Source: Porites lobata (Eukaryota; Cnidaria; Anthozoa; Scleractinia; Poritidae). Taken from it: DNA of 64,000 nucleotides. How positions within the stretch are numbered: position 1 is the first letter of the stretch; each line of letters opens with the position of its first letter. The stretch is taken from NCBI GenBank assembly GCA_942486035.1, contig CALNXK010000108.1, positions 1,112,501 to 1,176,500 of the forward strand. Direction: 5' to 3'. Position numbers and translations under genes: made by a program. The notes under the pieces were generated by a model, which had not been told where the DNA came from, did not search any database, and worked only from the letters and a program-made list of their open reading frames with translations. Of the stretch, positions 32,975-44,751 are shown in pieces.

Positions 32975-35030
32975 TGGTCTCGAAATATATATAGAACTAA
33001 CTTAGGTATAAATGAGCGGGGAATGCGGACTCATTTAAGCCTTTCCAGTTGTACTTACATGTGTTCATATTTACAACGAGTGTAATTATGCTCCCCTTGG
33101 CGGCGATCACAATGCTGTGCCAGTTTGTGTCACTGATTCTAAAAAACATCAAAAACATCTTACCCACATCAGCATATTGATTTCTTCTCGCCCAAAAAAC
33201 AACACAAGTGAAATGTTTTGTGATGATCCAGTGCACCAATGAGTGATAATGCCTTTTCCAATCATTTGAAGGAAGATATAGATTCTCTGAATTTCGTACA
33301 TTAACTTGGGTTTATTTTTTTCACACACTCACTGCTTTTGTGTTGGAAGTAGTACTTGTTAATTTGTATCATTTCTGCCTCAACTACTAACGTTTAAATA
33401 CCATGCGCTTTCCATGGAAAGCTTTTTGCAACAAAGCGGTGGCTATCTGTACTATATTTACGGGGAAAAAATTTCCACACATCTCTCAAGGTATGAAAAA
33501 ACATATAGATTTTTCAAAATTTTCGAAAATTATGTGCCATTATGAGTTTTTTCGGGAATTATGCAAATTATGAGCTCAGAGCTGAATTATGCACTTTCGC
33601 ATCCACGCATAATTCCAGTAGCCCTGTTTAAATGATTTGCTGACTTGTCAGGATCTGATATCTGTGCACCATTGATACTAAGGAACTAATATTGTAACTG
33701 TGTCAGAACGACACCATGGCGAACAATTTCGTACAGTCAGCGGTTCAATGCGTAGGCTCACACTATCATTAATAAATCTTGTAAAAACATTAGGAATTAC
33801 TACAGAGCAACTAAAAAATATTACTTTACACATACTCAAACAAAAACAAATTCGAAAGAATACAAAAACCCAAGTTTTCTTGTTATTACATTTTTGCAAA
33901 ATCAACAGACGTAATGTCAGATAACTTTGTCACGCGAAGTCACACAATGCGAAGAAATACTGTTCCAAGCTTCTTGTCAAGCCGTACAGCGGACTTTCAA
34001 GTGAAATTCAAACTGCATAGTGAGAGTAACATAAATGGAACACTTTCAACTTGGTGGCCAATGTTTACTTCGGGAAAAAGATTTATAAACCTTTCATTTT
34101 GTCGTTATCTCTACATGTCACAAGAAGACTTCTTTCAACCCATTTTTCTCGTATTTTACATTAGCTGGGAACAGCGAAGAAAGGCTTACGGATGTCATTT
34201 ATAAACTTAAAACAGCCTTTGTTACCAGCATAACCGAACTGGATTTGTGGACTTCAAACAGAAGCAACTTGTGTTTTGATTTTGCCATTCTGCGGAAGCA
34301 CCTCGGCCCAGTAAATAAGTTTTGAAAAGACTTATGGCAGATTTCCTTGAAATAGAACAAATTTTACACCACGTTAGGAATCTTCTGTTCACTGTGTATT
34401 TGGACACTACACTGCTCAAAGGCAAAGGTATACATGCATTTTAAGAACTAGATTTGTTGACCCGAGATTAAACTTGCTCTTGAGGAGCATCCATGATGGT
34501 GGCGGTCATCGAGTAAACTTTGATCGTACAGTAATTTACCCTCTTCCTGTTTTGTCGTGCAGTATAATTCTTTAATTCGATGATTTAATTAAGGTTTACA
34601 ACCTTTACAATTAACGTAAATTGTATTTTTGTGAAAAGGTAAGGACAAAACTGTTTGTTACCGAAAATTTCTGAAGTCGAAGTGACTCAGTGGAGTAATC
34701 TGAACATTAAATACACCAAATTTGGCGTATTTGCTAACGCTGGACACAGTTTGATAAACATCCAAAAATGTTTCAGTCTCAATTTGTTGTGATTTTCATT
34801 GTTCGTAGGTGTGATTATGGTCTCAACATAATCCCATTATGCTTTTCTCGACTTCCCTTGTATTGCTCTTTTTTGTCTTTGAATTAATTAGATAACATTG
34901 TAAGTTTTTGAGCATCATGTGCATGCGATCTTAGCATGGTTTTCTTTTTACAAGACAATTTAAATATCCGTTCTCGTGATTAGTTTCTTAATATCCCTTG
35001 TTATCCATGGAAGGTGGTCTTTGGACTTAT
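32975..35030. other. Second insertion within the split LINE, contents unrecognised
   Basis: About 2 kb separates the LINE endonuclease from its reverse transcriptase. It has AT-rich sequence with repeated AATTATG words near 33525-33615 and open frames of 67-96 codons without motifs. I could not identify inverted ends. Confidence 0.35.
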
Positions 35031-35035
35031 ATCTT

Positions 35036-35600
35036 TTATGCCATACATATTATTTTGTTAATGCCTTCATGTATGATTGTTTTCAACCTACGCCATGTGT
35101 CATTTGCTGATAAACCATTGTGTTCATCACACAGAAATTTGCCAATCAACGTTAGATCTTCTTCAAAAGCGTCCCATCTTGCTTTGCTAAACAAAGGAAT
35201 TTCTGTAGGTTTTTGTTTGTATCTTATTGGTTTGAGGTAAATGTTAATAATAGGACAATCATGGCCTGAAAGTCCAGCTAAAATGGAGACATTCATGATG
35301 CTGGAGGGATTATTGGAGAGGGTCAAGTCTAAAGTGTCAAGTTGTATGAAGCCACTATCGTCCAGTAAGTCACCAAACTGATGGTGTAGTGCAGGATAAC
35401 TGCACAGCTTGACTACTTGATTTTTCCAATAACAACCTGGGAGATTGAAATCCTCACCTACAGATGTAGAAGTACACTGTATTTGGTGGCGGTTATTCTT
35501 TTTCATAGACAGGGACTTTTCCAGCTCAATTAAGGTATCTTCGTTTGTAGTAAGCTCCCACATGGATGGTTTTGCTACCAGCTAATTTGACCGATGATGT
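35036..35600 (-). pseudogene. LINE endonuclease fragment (APE type), 5' piece of the split LINE
   Basis: A 175-codon minus-strand frame holds the C-terminal half of an apurinic-like endonuclease: GEDFNLPGCYW (usual GGDFN, here with E), LDDSGFIQL, LDLTLSNNPSS and GLSGHDCPIINI carrying the conserved DH-type motif as HD. The frame preceding it (around 35580) reads TIHVGAYYKR in another frame, an endonuclease strand, so a frameshift lies near 35560. The first half of the domain is not found. The clade is CR1/Jockey/I-like but not resolved. Confidence 0.75.
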
Positions 35601-35604
35601 CAAA

Positions 35605-38600
35605 AGTGCAGCAAAGTTGTAGATAATTGAACTGTTAACCGAGTAGACCTGGGGACAAGGTTGAGTTGTTTTGATTGTGACTTCAAAATGGCAGAACTTT
35701 TCACTTGTTTCAAGAGTAAGAAATTAGTCTTTTTAGCCCGTTTCGAACATACATTGGAGGAAGGAGAAAAGAGATTGCTACTGAAAAAAAGCAGTGAGCT
35801 AAATAAAAGCAGGAGATGAAATGCTGTGAACAAAATGCATGTAGAAGCGACCTGTCACCAAAACAGGGATGTAAATTACTGTGTCACATTACAGAGTAGT
35901 TGGTCCATCAAAATGGCTGTGAATATTGATAACTGAAACTGATTTTAGTTTAAACTTTTTTATAATCTCTGCAAAGTCTACAAATGAAGATTCAAGCGAA
36001 GAACATGTAAAAATTTAAAAAGAGTGTTCATTTGGTCAAAAAACTTTGATCACTTTTAGCCCATTTAACATATAATACTAACATTTGAACGTGCCACAAA
36101 AGTTTGATTTATGCTAACAAAGCCTCCTGCACAAGTACAACTACACTCGCTCCGGCAAGGATGTAAGAACTCAAGTAAACCGAATACTAACAATCTGCAT
36201 GTAAAGTTTTACACGCACATTAAGAATATATAGAGCTAATTAAAAAGTTAGTGTTATGAATAAGTTAGTTATAGCAGTGAAGTTAGCCACTGACGTGAAG
36301 AACTATGTTTCTAGTTTATGGATTTACTGTGAACAAACCATTATAATTATTACCATTATTGCAAAAGACCAGGAATCAGAATATCGAGGCCAGTCCAAAA
36401 TCAAAGTGAACAATTCATTTTTGAGAGAAAAAAACCATTCTAAACAGACAATATAGTCATTAATGGTGATGTTAAGAACCGTCAACATGAAGCCTATTGC
36501 GTGAAGGGTAGTCTTTATCAATATTCAAGAAACAAACTCATGACAAAATGTGGGCAGGAAGGTTAGTGTCTTTCTCAATATCCAAGCAAGAAACTCATGA
36601 CAAAATGTGGGTGGGATCAGGATTCGAAAAAAATGCAGGATAGCGGGATTAAGAAGAAAATATAGGCGGGAAGGGGGGATTTGAGAACCCCTATTGTGGA
36701 CCCTCTGTTATGTTTTCACGTCAGAAAAAATTTGGGGGGATAAATAATACTTGCTTATAACTCCTCTTTTTTAACATATGGATGTTTTACATTCAAACAA
36801 AAATAATAAAAAAATAAAATTCAACAATAAAAACATTAAAATTCAAACCAAAAATATATGAATAGGTAGTCTGCGAATGCAGACATAGAATGTATTTCTG
36901 GTCATTGCTGCTCTCCATCCGTAAAGTAATGTCTGCAGACCTCGGCAGCCAAACATTTTTTGTGACATAAACCTTTTGTTTTGTTGTTGACCAATCAGGG
37001 TAGAGGATAAGAGTAAAACTTGAGTGACTCTTCATGACTTCGCGTGCTTACTTGTCTAGAATTTGGTGCTCCTTCCCACGAAAACATAACAAAGATAGGA
37101 TGGCATGATCTCAGACTAACGCACAATACACCCATGAACTGTGGTACAAGAAAATTTAGTATCTCTTTGTAAGCAGTCGAGAAAGTTGCCTGCAAATTTC
37201 AGTTGGGAAGACAATTGAAGAAATTTTAAGGCCACTGGAATAAGCTCTGAGCAGTATGGTGGCCACAAGATAGTAAACAATTACTGGACAAGGTTTTTGT
37301 GATATCTGGAATAATTCAGGTTGGGGAAAATGTTATCAGCCGAGCCGAAGTCAGTATCACAAAAGTGGAATATAATAATTGTTTTATTGTACATTGTTTT
37401 AAAGAAAATAACTACAACCACAACTTTGCACTTTGGGCTCTAGTTGGAAATCATCCATTGCACACGCAACCTACAGATTAGTCAGTTATCTGCTAGCAGA
37501 TATTAACTACATGTGAATAATCTGTAGGCTTCACTAATTACCAAATTAACCGTAGGCTCTTAGCCAATGAAAAGACATAATAATTGCAATGTATAATAAA
37601 TAACAATTGTTCACCGAAGTGGCGGTGGCTAGTGGTGGATGTTTTCCAAGCTGTGAATTTAGTAGATACTGAAACAGTGAGATGATTGAGCTCAAAAATT
37701 ATTATTTTTAAGCACAGTTATTGCCACCAATGATTACAATTTTTTTACACAAATGACTGAAGTTACACCTGTCACGTTGTCTTTTTTGACAAGCTTTTCA
37801 AGGCATTTTTTAGTTCTTGTGGGCACAAAAAAGGAGATGTGAATCATTCCTGTATTTGAGACAATTCTGTACAAAAAGCCATCAAAAACCTTGTTTTAGG
37901 CTTATTTATGAACATGTCAGCTAAATAAAGTAACACAAGACTTAACTTGCGTTTGTAAACAAAAAAACTTTTTCACCAGTGCCATTAATAAATTATGACG
38001 TTAAACGGCCAAAGCTTTACCTATAAAAAAAACTTCCAAATCAAATTCCGTTTCGTTCTTCATGTTTTTTGGGAACATTTTTTTTATTATTATTTGTAAA
38101 ATTTCTTTGTTTGTTATAGCAGCAAACCGGGAAGCCATTTTGCTCGTAACTTATGCGGGTTCGACGTCGCTCAAAGGTTAATAGCACTGGATATCCCATG
38201 TTTGAGCAGCCAATCAAAACGTGGGAAAACGCTATCCACTGTTTAAGTACAGTTGTATATACTAAAACCAGATATTGACTTAAAAGTGACATTGTTTGAT
38301 TAAGAGAAATACCTTGTTTTGTTGTGGAGGACATAAGAGTCACAAAAGAATTGCCAGGAAATTAGATGTGTTTTGCATATTGATTTTTATTTCGTGGAGA
38401 TCATTAACAACATGCTTATAATTCACCAATATGTTTCCTTATTCCAAAAAAGCCACAAACAAAAAATTCACAAGTTTCACTTACATTTGAGAATTAGCAA
38501 GATGTCAAGGGGTTGTTTTTTAAAATAGTTAACCTGTATGTATGTCTTCACTCCCATGACTGTACAATATTATTATGTTGGTGGTTTAAGGTGGTTCCGT

Positions 38601-38725
38601 CATTTAATAATACGTTTGCATTTAGCTATGGCGAACTTTTCGTCACAACCTTTTCGTTTTTAAGGGGATGGCAGCGAAACTTTGCAAAGAATTACAGATA
38701 TTATTCGGCAATAATATGAAATATT
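35605..38725. other. No gene; minor repeats
   Basis: A ~58-bp tandem duplication lies at 36515-36630 (AAACTCATGACAAAATGTGGG twice). A weak fold-back lies around 37372-37612 with CCTACAGATTA near 37469 and TAATCTGTAGG near 37518. The rest is AT-rich without supportable frames. Confidence 0.5.
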
Positions 38726-38729
38726 CCGA

Positions 38730-40478
38730 TTTTGTTGATGGTAAATATTTTTTGCGAAATTAGTGCTTAAAAGGACCCCACTTTTCGAAGAAAATTGCGT
38801 CTAGTAAAAAATTTTACTGATACTTTTTAATGAAATTTCTGGTATCGGTTTTTATTGATGTGATAAATGTGCCTGAGAAATTTCAGATAAATCGTTGGAG
38901 CAGAAGTCCGTAAGTAGAAAGTGCTTCAAAATTTAGCTGTGAAATCGTTCTTGAATACCAAAAAGAAATTGATCACTCCAGAAAATACCATGACATACGA
39001 TAATGGTCTTTGTTGGTCACCCCAAAATTTTGCATAAGCATTGTTTTCAGTTTCTCTTGGGGCTATTTCAACTCGCAAGGGAAACAGAAGACAACGCTTA
39101 TGCAAAATTTGGGGGTGACAAACAAAGAGCATTATCGTATGTTATGGTATTTTCCGGAGTGGTCAATTGCTCTGAGGTAGAACAAGCCACCAGTTTCGCA
39201 TGTTCGGGAGAAGTAATTCCAGTGTTTTTTAATTCTTAAAGCAAAGCAGATTTCCAATCGTGCTATTCTTTAGAAAGTACTTTTTAGTTTTAAAAGCACT
39301 GTAAATTGCTCCAAACCTTGCTCTGAAGTCGAATGACTTGTTCCTCGACATCTTTGAAGTATTCCCTCTCAGTTTTAACCGAAACTCCTGCTACGCTACA
39401 CACATGTACATTTTGATGAATTGCAATGCATCCTCAACGGCTTTTACTACGGTAGGTTGCTTCAAATTCAAGAAAAAGGTATTTGGATTGTACACTACCT
39501 CGTAGCAGAGTTCAGATAGAATCGTCGAGCACCTTTGTTTATGACTACAAAATGAGCACGGGCAGCAGTTCCGCGTGGAATTCGCACCTTTTCTAGGGGG
39601 AACGAACGACAATGATGTTCATGCCTGTGAAAAGAATTATATGACAATGCAAAATGAAATGATCACAAAAAATACTATCCAGGTATAAATATGCAACTGT
39701 GAAAATTGTCGTGACTCCTTCCTTCAGTGGCTGGGTAGTAGTTTTCTTGATTATTATACTTTGCTCTCCAATAAAAAGATCGGTTCGCAGGTATGGTTTC
39801 ATTGTTGTTCGTTCCCACTGGGCGAGGTGCGAATTCTTTGCAGAACTGCTGCCCGTGCTCATTTTGTAGTCATAAACAATGGTGTTTGACAGTTCTATGT
39901 GAGCTTTGATTCAAGGTAGTGTTCAATTCCAGGACCTTTTTTTTGAACTGGAAGCAATGAACAGCAGTGAAAGCCGTTGAAGATGCATTGCAATCAAAAT
40001 ATCAAAATATATGAAGCAGGAGTGTCAGTCAAAACTGGAAAGGGATATTGAAAAATTTTCGAGGAACAAGTCATTCGACTCCAGAGCAAGGTTTGGAGCA
40101 ATAATCAAAGCGCCCCTAAAACCAAAAAGTACTTTTTAAAGAATAGCACGATTGGCAATTGGCTTGTGTTTTAAAAATAAAAAAACGCTGAAATTACCTG
40201 TCCCGAAAATTCAAAATGTTGTCTTGGCTATCTTAGGTAGCAATTTGTTAGTGAAATTCCACAACAATTTCGCAGCTGAATTCCGACCGACTTTGTTCCA
40301 AAGAATTTGCTGAACTTTATCTAGCATATTTATTATATCAATAAAAGCCGATACCAGAAATTTCAGTCAAAAATATCAGCAATTTTCTTTACTAGAGGCG
40401 ATTTTCTTTGAAAAGTGGGGTCCTTTTAAGCGCTATAAATTTCCAAAAATTAAATTTACCATCAATGAAATCTTGCAC
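38730..40478. mobile_element. Giant palindrome, ~1.75 kb, ~700-bp arms
   Basis: The left arm, 38730-39630, is matched inverted by 39782-40478 along its whole length, apart from an insertion at 38972-39164. Landmarks pair in order: GTGCTTAAAAGGACCCCACTT with AGTGGGGTCCTTTTAAGCGC; TTCTGGTATCGG with CCGATACCAGAA; GACTTGTTCCTCG with CGAGGAACAAGTC; ACTACAAAATGAGCACGGGC with GCCCGTGCTCATTTTGTAGT. The 150-bp spacer is 39631-39781. No protein is supported. Transcription through it would give a long hairpin RNA. It may be a fold-back transposon or an inverted duplication. Confidence 0.8.
38972..39164. mobile_element. 193-bp fold-back MITE inserted in the giant palindrome
   Basis: Arms of about 95 bp, start ATCACTCCAGAAAATACCATG, end CATACGATAATG(G/C)TCTTTGTT-type words inverted. 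It is flanked by AATTG at 38967-38971 and 39165-39169, a likely 5-bp target duplication. The opposite arm of the large palindrome reads straight through the site. Confidence 0.8.
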
Positions 40479-40586
40479 AGTGAATTTTGCAATCTTGGCC
40501 TAAAATTTTTAACCTCTGTTGTTTCTTTCTCCATGACAAATGGCATTTTATTTAGGTGACAGCACTCCCAGAAATGATGTTGATTT

Positions 40587-40713
40587 AACAGTTATTGAAT
40601 TCAGCTTTCGTATCATCTGAAGAATTATGGAGATCTGGGAGGGTGTTATCCGCCTCGGCCTAGATCTCCATAATTCTTCAGATGATGCGAAAGCCAAATT
40701 CAATAATTGTTTT
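40587..40713. mobile_element. Fold-back MITE, ~127 bp
   Basis: AACAGTTATTGAATTCAGCTT at the left pairs with the right-end AAATTCAATAATTGTTTT. Inner arms ATCTGAAGAATTATGGAGATC are an exact match. The loop is about 25 nt. Confidence 0.85.
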
Positions 40714-40719
40714 CTTATT

Positions 40720-42110
40720 CATTCTAAATAATTCCTAGTTTAAAAACAAGGTAAAAGATGTTTACCTCCATTGATATTAAGTTCACCTTCGATAGTGCAC
40801 GTTAATCGGCAAGTTTAGGAGATAAAGGGTCCTTCAGCTCCGCAAATATTCTCCAAATAGCAGATGTTGTCCTTCGAGTTGTCTTCTTGCTGTTTTTTCT
40901 ATGTTTTTAGCCAATAGTTCGCCTACAGTACAGGCCATGGGCATTGCAGCATTACAGGCTTGTTTCATGCGTGGAAATCCGCCATATTGCACGCAAATTC
41001 CACACGAAAAACACGCATGAAACACTCTTGTAAAAAAATGCACGCAAAAAGAACACGCGATTTTAAATTGTCATTATCACTAAAATGATGATAAAATGAA
41101 AACTTCAAAACTGGGGAAAATGCTATAATAAACGTCACTATGAATACACCCATGGAGGCTTGCCTTCGCCTTAGTTTTAAGGTGGTTTGTCCACTGACTC
41201 TTGAAATGACTAAAATTTGACGGGTTCCTGATAGAGAGTGGTAGCGCACTGAAAACGACGGTAGCGCTGGCAGGGAAAGTGCCTGAACTCTAACAGCACC
41301 TACAACGTAACTTGACTACATGATTTTAGCATTCTTGTGGCGTTGCGAATGTTCAACCTAAGATAGTAGGGCCAATCCTCAAAGTACAGTGCCTTGAAGA
41401 CTGACATTATTTTGCAAATGCTGCTTCTTGCGTTTAACAATTTGGAGCCACCCTAGGTTAAGCAAATCTTTCTTGGTTGCATAGCATCCTAAAACAAAAC
41501 CAGCAGCCCGAACAGTACTCGTTTAAGTCTCTCAAGACAAAAAATGCTGGACTTTTTTTCGAAAATAAATGTGACCTCTATCCTCTGTGATTTGAGGCTT
41601 CTGGACAAACGACGAAAATAGAAATGTCGGAATAAGACGAACATCAGACAAAGGTGATAATGGATAAATTTGACAGGCTTCACTTTCTTTGACACTCATA
41701 GCTGCCATACCTTGACCACAAAGGCGGACGACTGCACTCAAATTGCCAATCCCGCATCCCGCCAGACCTGTGGTGACCCTCATAACATTACTTATGAAAG
41801 TGCATCTTTCCTTTCACATGAATTGCTTTGGCAACACCAATAGGGAGATTTCAGCGAGCTTTTGGGGCAATGCAGCCACAACAATAAGAGAACGTGAAAA
41901 ATGTTGGGCTGAAATGATTTTCCTCGACATTCTCCATAGCAAAAGAAAACCAAAAATAATAGTTTTAAAACCGTGAACATAGCGCCGCTTTGACAAAAAT
42001 GTCACAACGGTTATGTTTCCACTGCTGCAAATAAAGCTTGGTTTTTTCTAAGGTCTGCAAGAAGAGGGGCTACATACCCTTTTAACTCAAAGTTTTTTTC
42101 GTTATTATTT
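40720..42110. other. No gene recognised; probable intron or upstream DNA of the zinc-finger gene
   Basis: Open frames of 62-94 codons on both strands lack motifs. The next exon's acceptor at 42115-42116 implies an upstream exon somewhere to the left, which I could not identify. Confidence 0.4.
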
Positions 42111-42116
42111 CGACAG

Positions 42117-43667
42117 AACGTTTTCCTGGAAAAAGCAATGCAAGGTTCATTAACTTTCTCATCTGTCCAAATATTGCAATCTGTTCATGAATCTACCCAC
42201 AGAGAAGCAAAACCTTACAAGTGCAGGTATTGTAATAAGGGCTTCAGCTCTTCATCTCATTGCAAGCGACATGAACGTATACATACGGGAGTGAAACCGT
42301 ATAAGTGTAACTATTGTGACAAGTGCTTTACAACTTCAACACAGTGCAAAAGGCATGAAAGTAAACACACAGGATTAAAACCTTATCAATGTAAGTACTG
42401 TGATGAATGCTTTGTCACGTCATCGCATTGCAAGGAACATGAAATTTCTCACACAGGAATTAAACCTTACCAGTGCAAGTACTGCTATAAGAACCTAAGC
42501 TCTTCATCTCATTGCAAGCGACACGAACGTATACATACTGGAGTGAAACCGTATAAGTGTAGCCATTGTGATGAGTGCTTTACAACTTCAACACAGTGCA
42601 AAAGGCATGAACGTAAACACACAGAAGTCAAACCTTATCAGTGTAAATACTGTGATCAATGCTTTGTCACGTCATCGCGATGCGAGGAACATGAACTTTC
42701 TCACACACGAATTAAACCTTACCAGTGCAAGTACTGCATCAAGAGCTTTAGCTTTTCATCTCATCGCAAGCGACATGAACGTATACACACGGGAGTGAAA
42801 CCGTATAAGTGTAACTATTGTGATGAGTGCTTTACAACTTCAACACAGTGCAAAAGGCATGAACGTAAACACACAGTAGTTAAAACTTACCAGTGTAATT
42901 ACTGTGAGGAACGCTTTGTCACGTCATCCCAACGCAAGGAACATGAAATTTCTCACACAGGAATTAACCCCTACCAGTGCAAGTACTGCAATAAGAACTT
43001 CAGCTCGTCATCTCATTGTAAGCGACATGAACGTATACATACAGGAGTGAAGCCGTACAAGTGTAACTGTTGTGATGAGTGCTTTACAACTTCAACACAG
43101 TGCAAAAGGCATGAACGTAAGCACACAGAAGAGAAACCGTACAAGTGTAACTATTGTGATGAACGCTTTACAACTTCAATACAGTGCAAAAGGCATGAAG
43201 GTAAACACGCAGAATTGAAACCTCATCAATGCGGGTTTTGTGGTAAGTGTTTCAGCCGGTCATCTTATTGCAAAGTTCATGAACGTCTCCACACGGGTTT
43301 GAATCTTTTCAAGTGCAAGTACTGTGATAAGGCCTTTATCTGGGCGTCAAGCCGTACTCAACATGAAGTTACCCATACAGGAATAAAGCCGCACAAGTGC
43401 AAGTATTGTGGTAAAAGCTTCACCTTTTTAACAAATTGCAAGCAACATGAACTTATACACGTAGGAGTGAAACCTCACAAGTGCAAGTATTGTGGAAAAA
43501 GCTTTTACTATTTAACAAAGTGCAAGCAACATGAACTTATACACACAGGAGAGAAACCTCATAAGTGCAAGTATTGTGAGAAGAGCTTTAGACAGTCATC
43601 TCATTGCAAGCGACATGAACGTACTCACTTCGAAAGTGAAACCATAGAGGTGCAAATATTGTGTTAA
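42117..43667 (+). CDS. C2H2 zinc-finger protein, terminal exon with 17 fingers
   Basis: A probable sequence-specific DNA-binding protein. The frame is open from the acceptor TTATTATTTCGACAG (ending 42116); the first ATG is at 42138. About 27 residues are followed by 17 uninterrupted C-x2-C-x12-H-x3-H fingers with mostly TG-x-KPY linkers. The hydrophobic helix residue is Cys in 14 fingers and Arg in fingers 7, 9 and 14. Fingers 1-12 repeat in sets of three, with helices SSSSHCKRH, TTSTQCKRH and VTSSHCKEH; the last set diverges at its third member. Fingers 13-17 are individually distinct. No KRAB, BTB or SCAN-like domain is seen in this exon. A one-base insertion near 43630 shifts the frame into a TAA at 43665-43667, and a recognisable 18th finger follows out of frame. 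Confidence 0.9.
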   Translation, partial: NVFLEKAMQGSLTFSSVQILQSVHESTHREAKPYKCRYCNKGFSSSSHCKRHERIHTGVKPYKCNYCDKCFTTSTQCKRHESKHTGLKPYQCKYCDECFVTSSHCKEHEISHTGIKPYQCKYCYKNLSSSSHCKRHERIHTGVKPYKCSHCDECFTTSTQCKRHERKHTEVKPYQCKYCDQCFVTSSRCEEHELSHTRIKPYQCKYCIKSFSFSSHRKRHERIHTGVKPYKCNYCDECFTTSTQCKRHERKHTVVKTYQCNYCEERFVTSSQRKEHEISHTGINPYQCKYCNKNFSSSSHCKRHERIHTGVKPYKCNCCDECFTTSTQCKRHERKHTEEKPYKCNYCDERFTTSIQCKRHEGKHAELKPHQCGFCGKCFSRSSYCKVHERLHTGLNLFKCKYCDKAFIWASSRTQHEVTHTGIKPHKCKYCGKSFTFLTNCKQHELIHVGVKPHKCKYCGKSFYYLTKCKQHELIHTGEKPHKCKYCEKSFRQSSHCKRHERTHFESETIEVQILC

Positions 43668-43722
43668 CTTCTTTAGCAAGTCATCGCTTTGCAAGGAATG
43701 TCATTTTTGCATACACACTTAA
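43630..43722 (+). pseudogene. Out-of-frame 18th finger of the zinc-finger gene
   Basis: In a shifted frame the sequence reads CKYCVNFFSKSSLCKECHF, with Cys pairs in place but finger histidines degraded. The insertion after CACTTCGAAAGTGAAACC explains the premature end of the 17-finger frame. Confidence 0.6.
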
Positions 43723-43825
43723 AAGCCATGTCGCAAATTCCATACAGTAGTGAGTTCTAATCAATCAGCGAAGCAAACGATGTTTTTTAAGGGCCAGAAT
43801 AAGTGATCGTCCAATTAGAACTGAA

Positions 43826-44068
43826 GCGAGAGTGGCGCAGTGGTGGGAACACTCGCCTCCCACCAATGTGGCCTGGGCTCAGATCCTGGCTTGGATGCCA
43901 TTATGTGGGTGGAGTTTGTTGTTGGTTCTCGCCTTTGCTCCAAGATGTTTTTCTCCGGGTATCTGGTTTTCCGCTTTCCTCAGAAACCAACACCTCCAAA
44001 TTCGAATTCGATCTGGAACCCATAGACTCGTTTAAACCAGTTCTTAAGAACTGCTAAATGCTTCATGG
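43826..44068 (+). mobile_element. tRNA-derived SINE, near full length
   Basis: The head has A-box GTGGCGCAGTGG (about 43832) and B-box-like GGCTCAGATCC (about 43876). The body has GTTTGTTGTTGGTTCTCGCC, TTTTTCTCCGGGTATCTGG and TTTCCTCAGAAACCAACACC, wording I recognise from a common anthozoan SINE. No protein. A diverged CCAAT-repeat unit abuts its left side. Confidence 0.7.
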
Positions 44069-44204
44069 GTAAGCAAATTGCAATTTACAAACTGTGAACG
44101 AGGCTTATTCCCGTGCGCCGAGGTTGCCGTCCATTAGCGCAGTGTTTGGGTTACAACTTGGTGTTACGGAGCACGTGTTTGTGCTAATAAGTATATGCAT
44201 ATAG

Positions 44205-44287
44205 AGAGTGTCGTGGTTTCATGGGTTTCTCTGGTTTCAATGGTTTAGTGGTTTCATGAGTTTCTTGGTTTCATAGGTTTCGTGGTA
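44205..44287. repeat. GGTTTCA-type minisatellite
   Basis: Several imperfect repeats of TGGTTTCA(T/A)(G/A)(G/A) in a row. Confidence 0.7.
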
Positions 44288-44312
44288 ACTTTTTATGCTC
44301 CATAACACCAAG

Positions 44313-44410
44313 TACAGTGGGACCTCGTTAGCGAAGTGCCCACAGCCCGGTTGCGTAAAACCTGCACTCAATTGTTCACTTAAAAGCGGGGGTTCCCTAT
44401 AAATAGGGTC
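44313..44410. mobile_element. pogo/Tigger-like terminus
   Basis: TACAGTGGGACCTCGTTAGCG begins like a pogo-type TIR after a TA. No opposite end was found, so only one terminus is claimed. Confidence 0.4.
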
Positions 44411-44751
44411 CCCCAGGGCAATTAATTTAATATAACACAGTTCTTTACAAATGTGTGCACTACTTGTGAACAATAAATGTATTTGAAAACATTGTTCAAG
44501 CCTTATGTTGTTTTTCGTTTTTGATCTGTGTATTTTCTCCGAATGAGCTCCAACTGAAGCATAGACCTTCCTTTGGCGCGCCAAATGTACTTACCCTCAG
44601 CGATCGATGTTTCTAAAATCCCTGCTTCTCCCCCAAAGATTTTCTCGGCTGTTCTTTAAATGCTCATCATTGGATAGTATTCTTAGATGAATATAAGGAG
44701 AGACGTGATTGGCCGTATTTGTGGCGCAATATTCAAAAATTTAGCGGGCTT

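Noticed and set aside
39391..39862. Two minus-strand frames of 73 and 89 codons
   Set aside because: They lie in opposite arms and the spacer of the palindrome and do not correspond to one another as inverted copies should if coding.
42138..43667. CRISPR array, because of 84-bp periodicity
   Set aside because: Periodicity comes from in-frame zinc fingers; no short palindromic repeats with unique spacers, and the DNA is eukaryotic.
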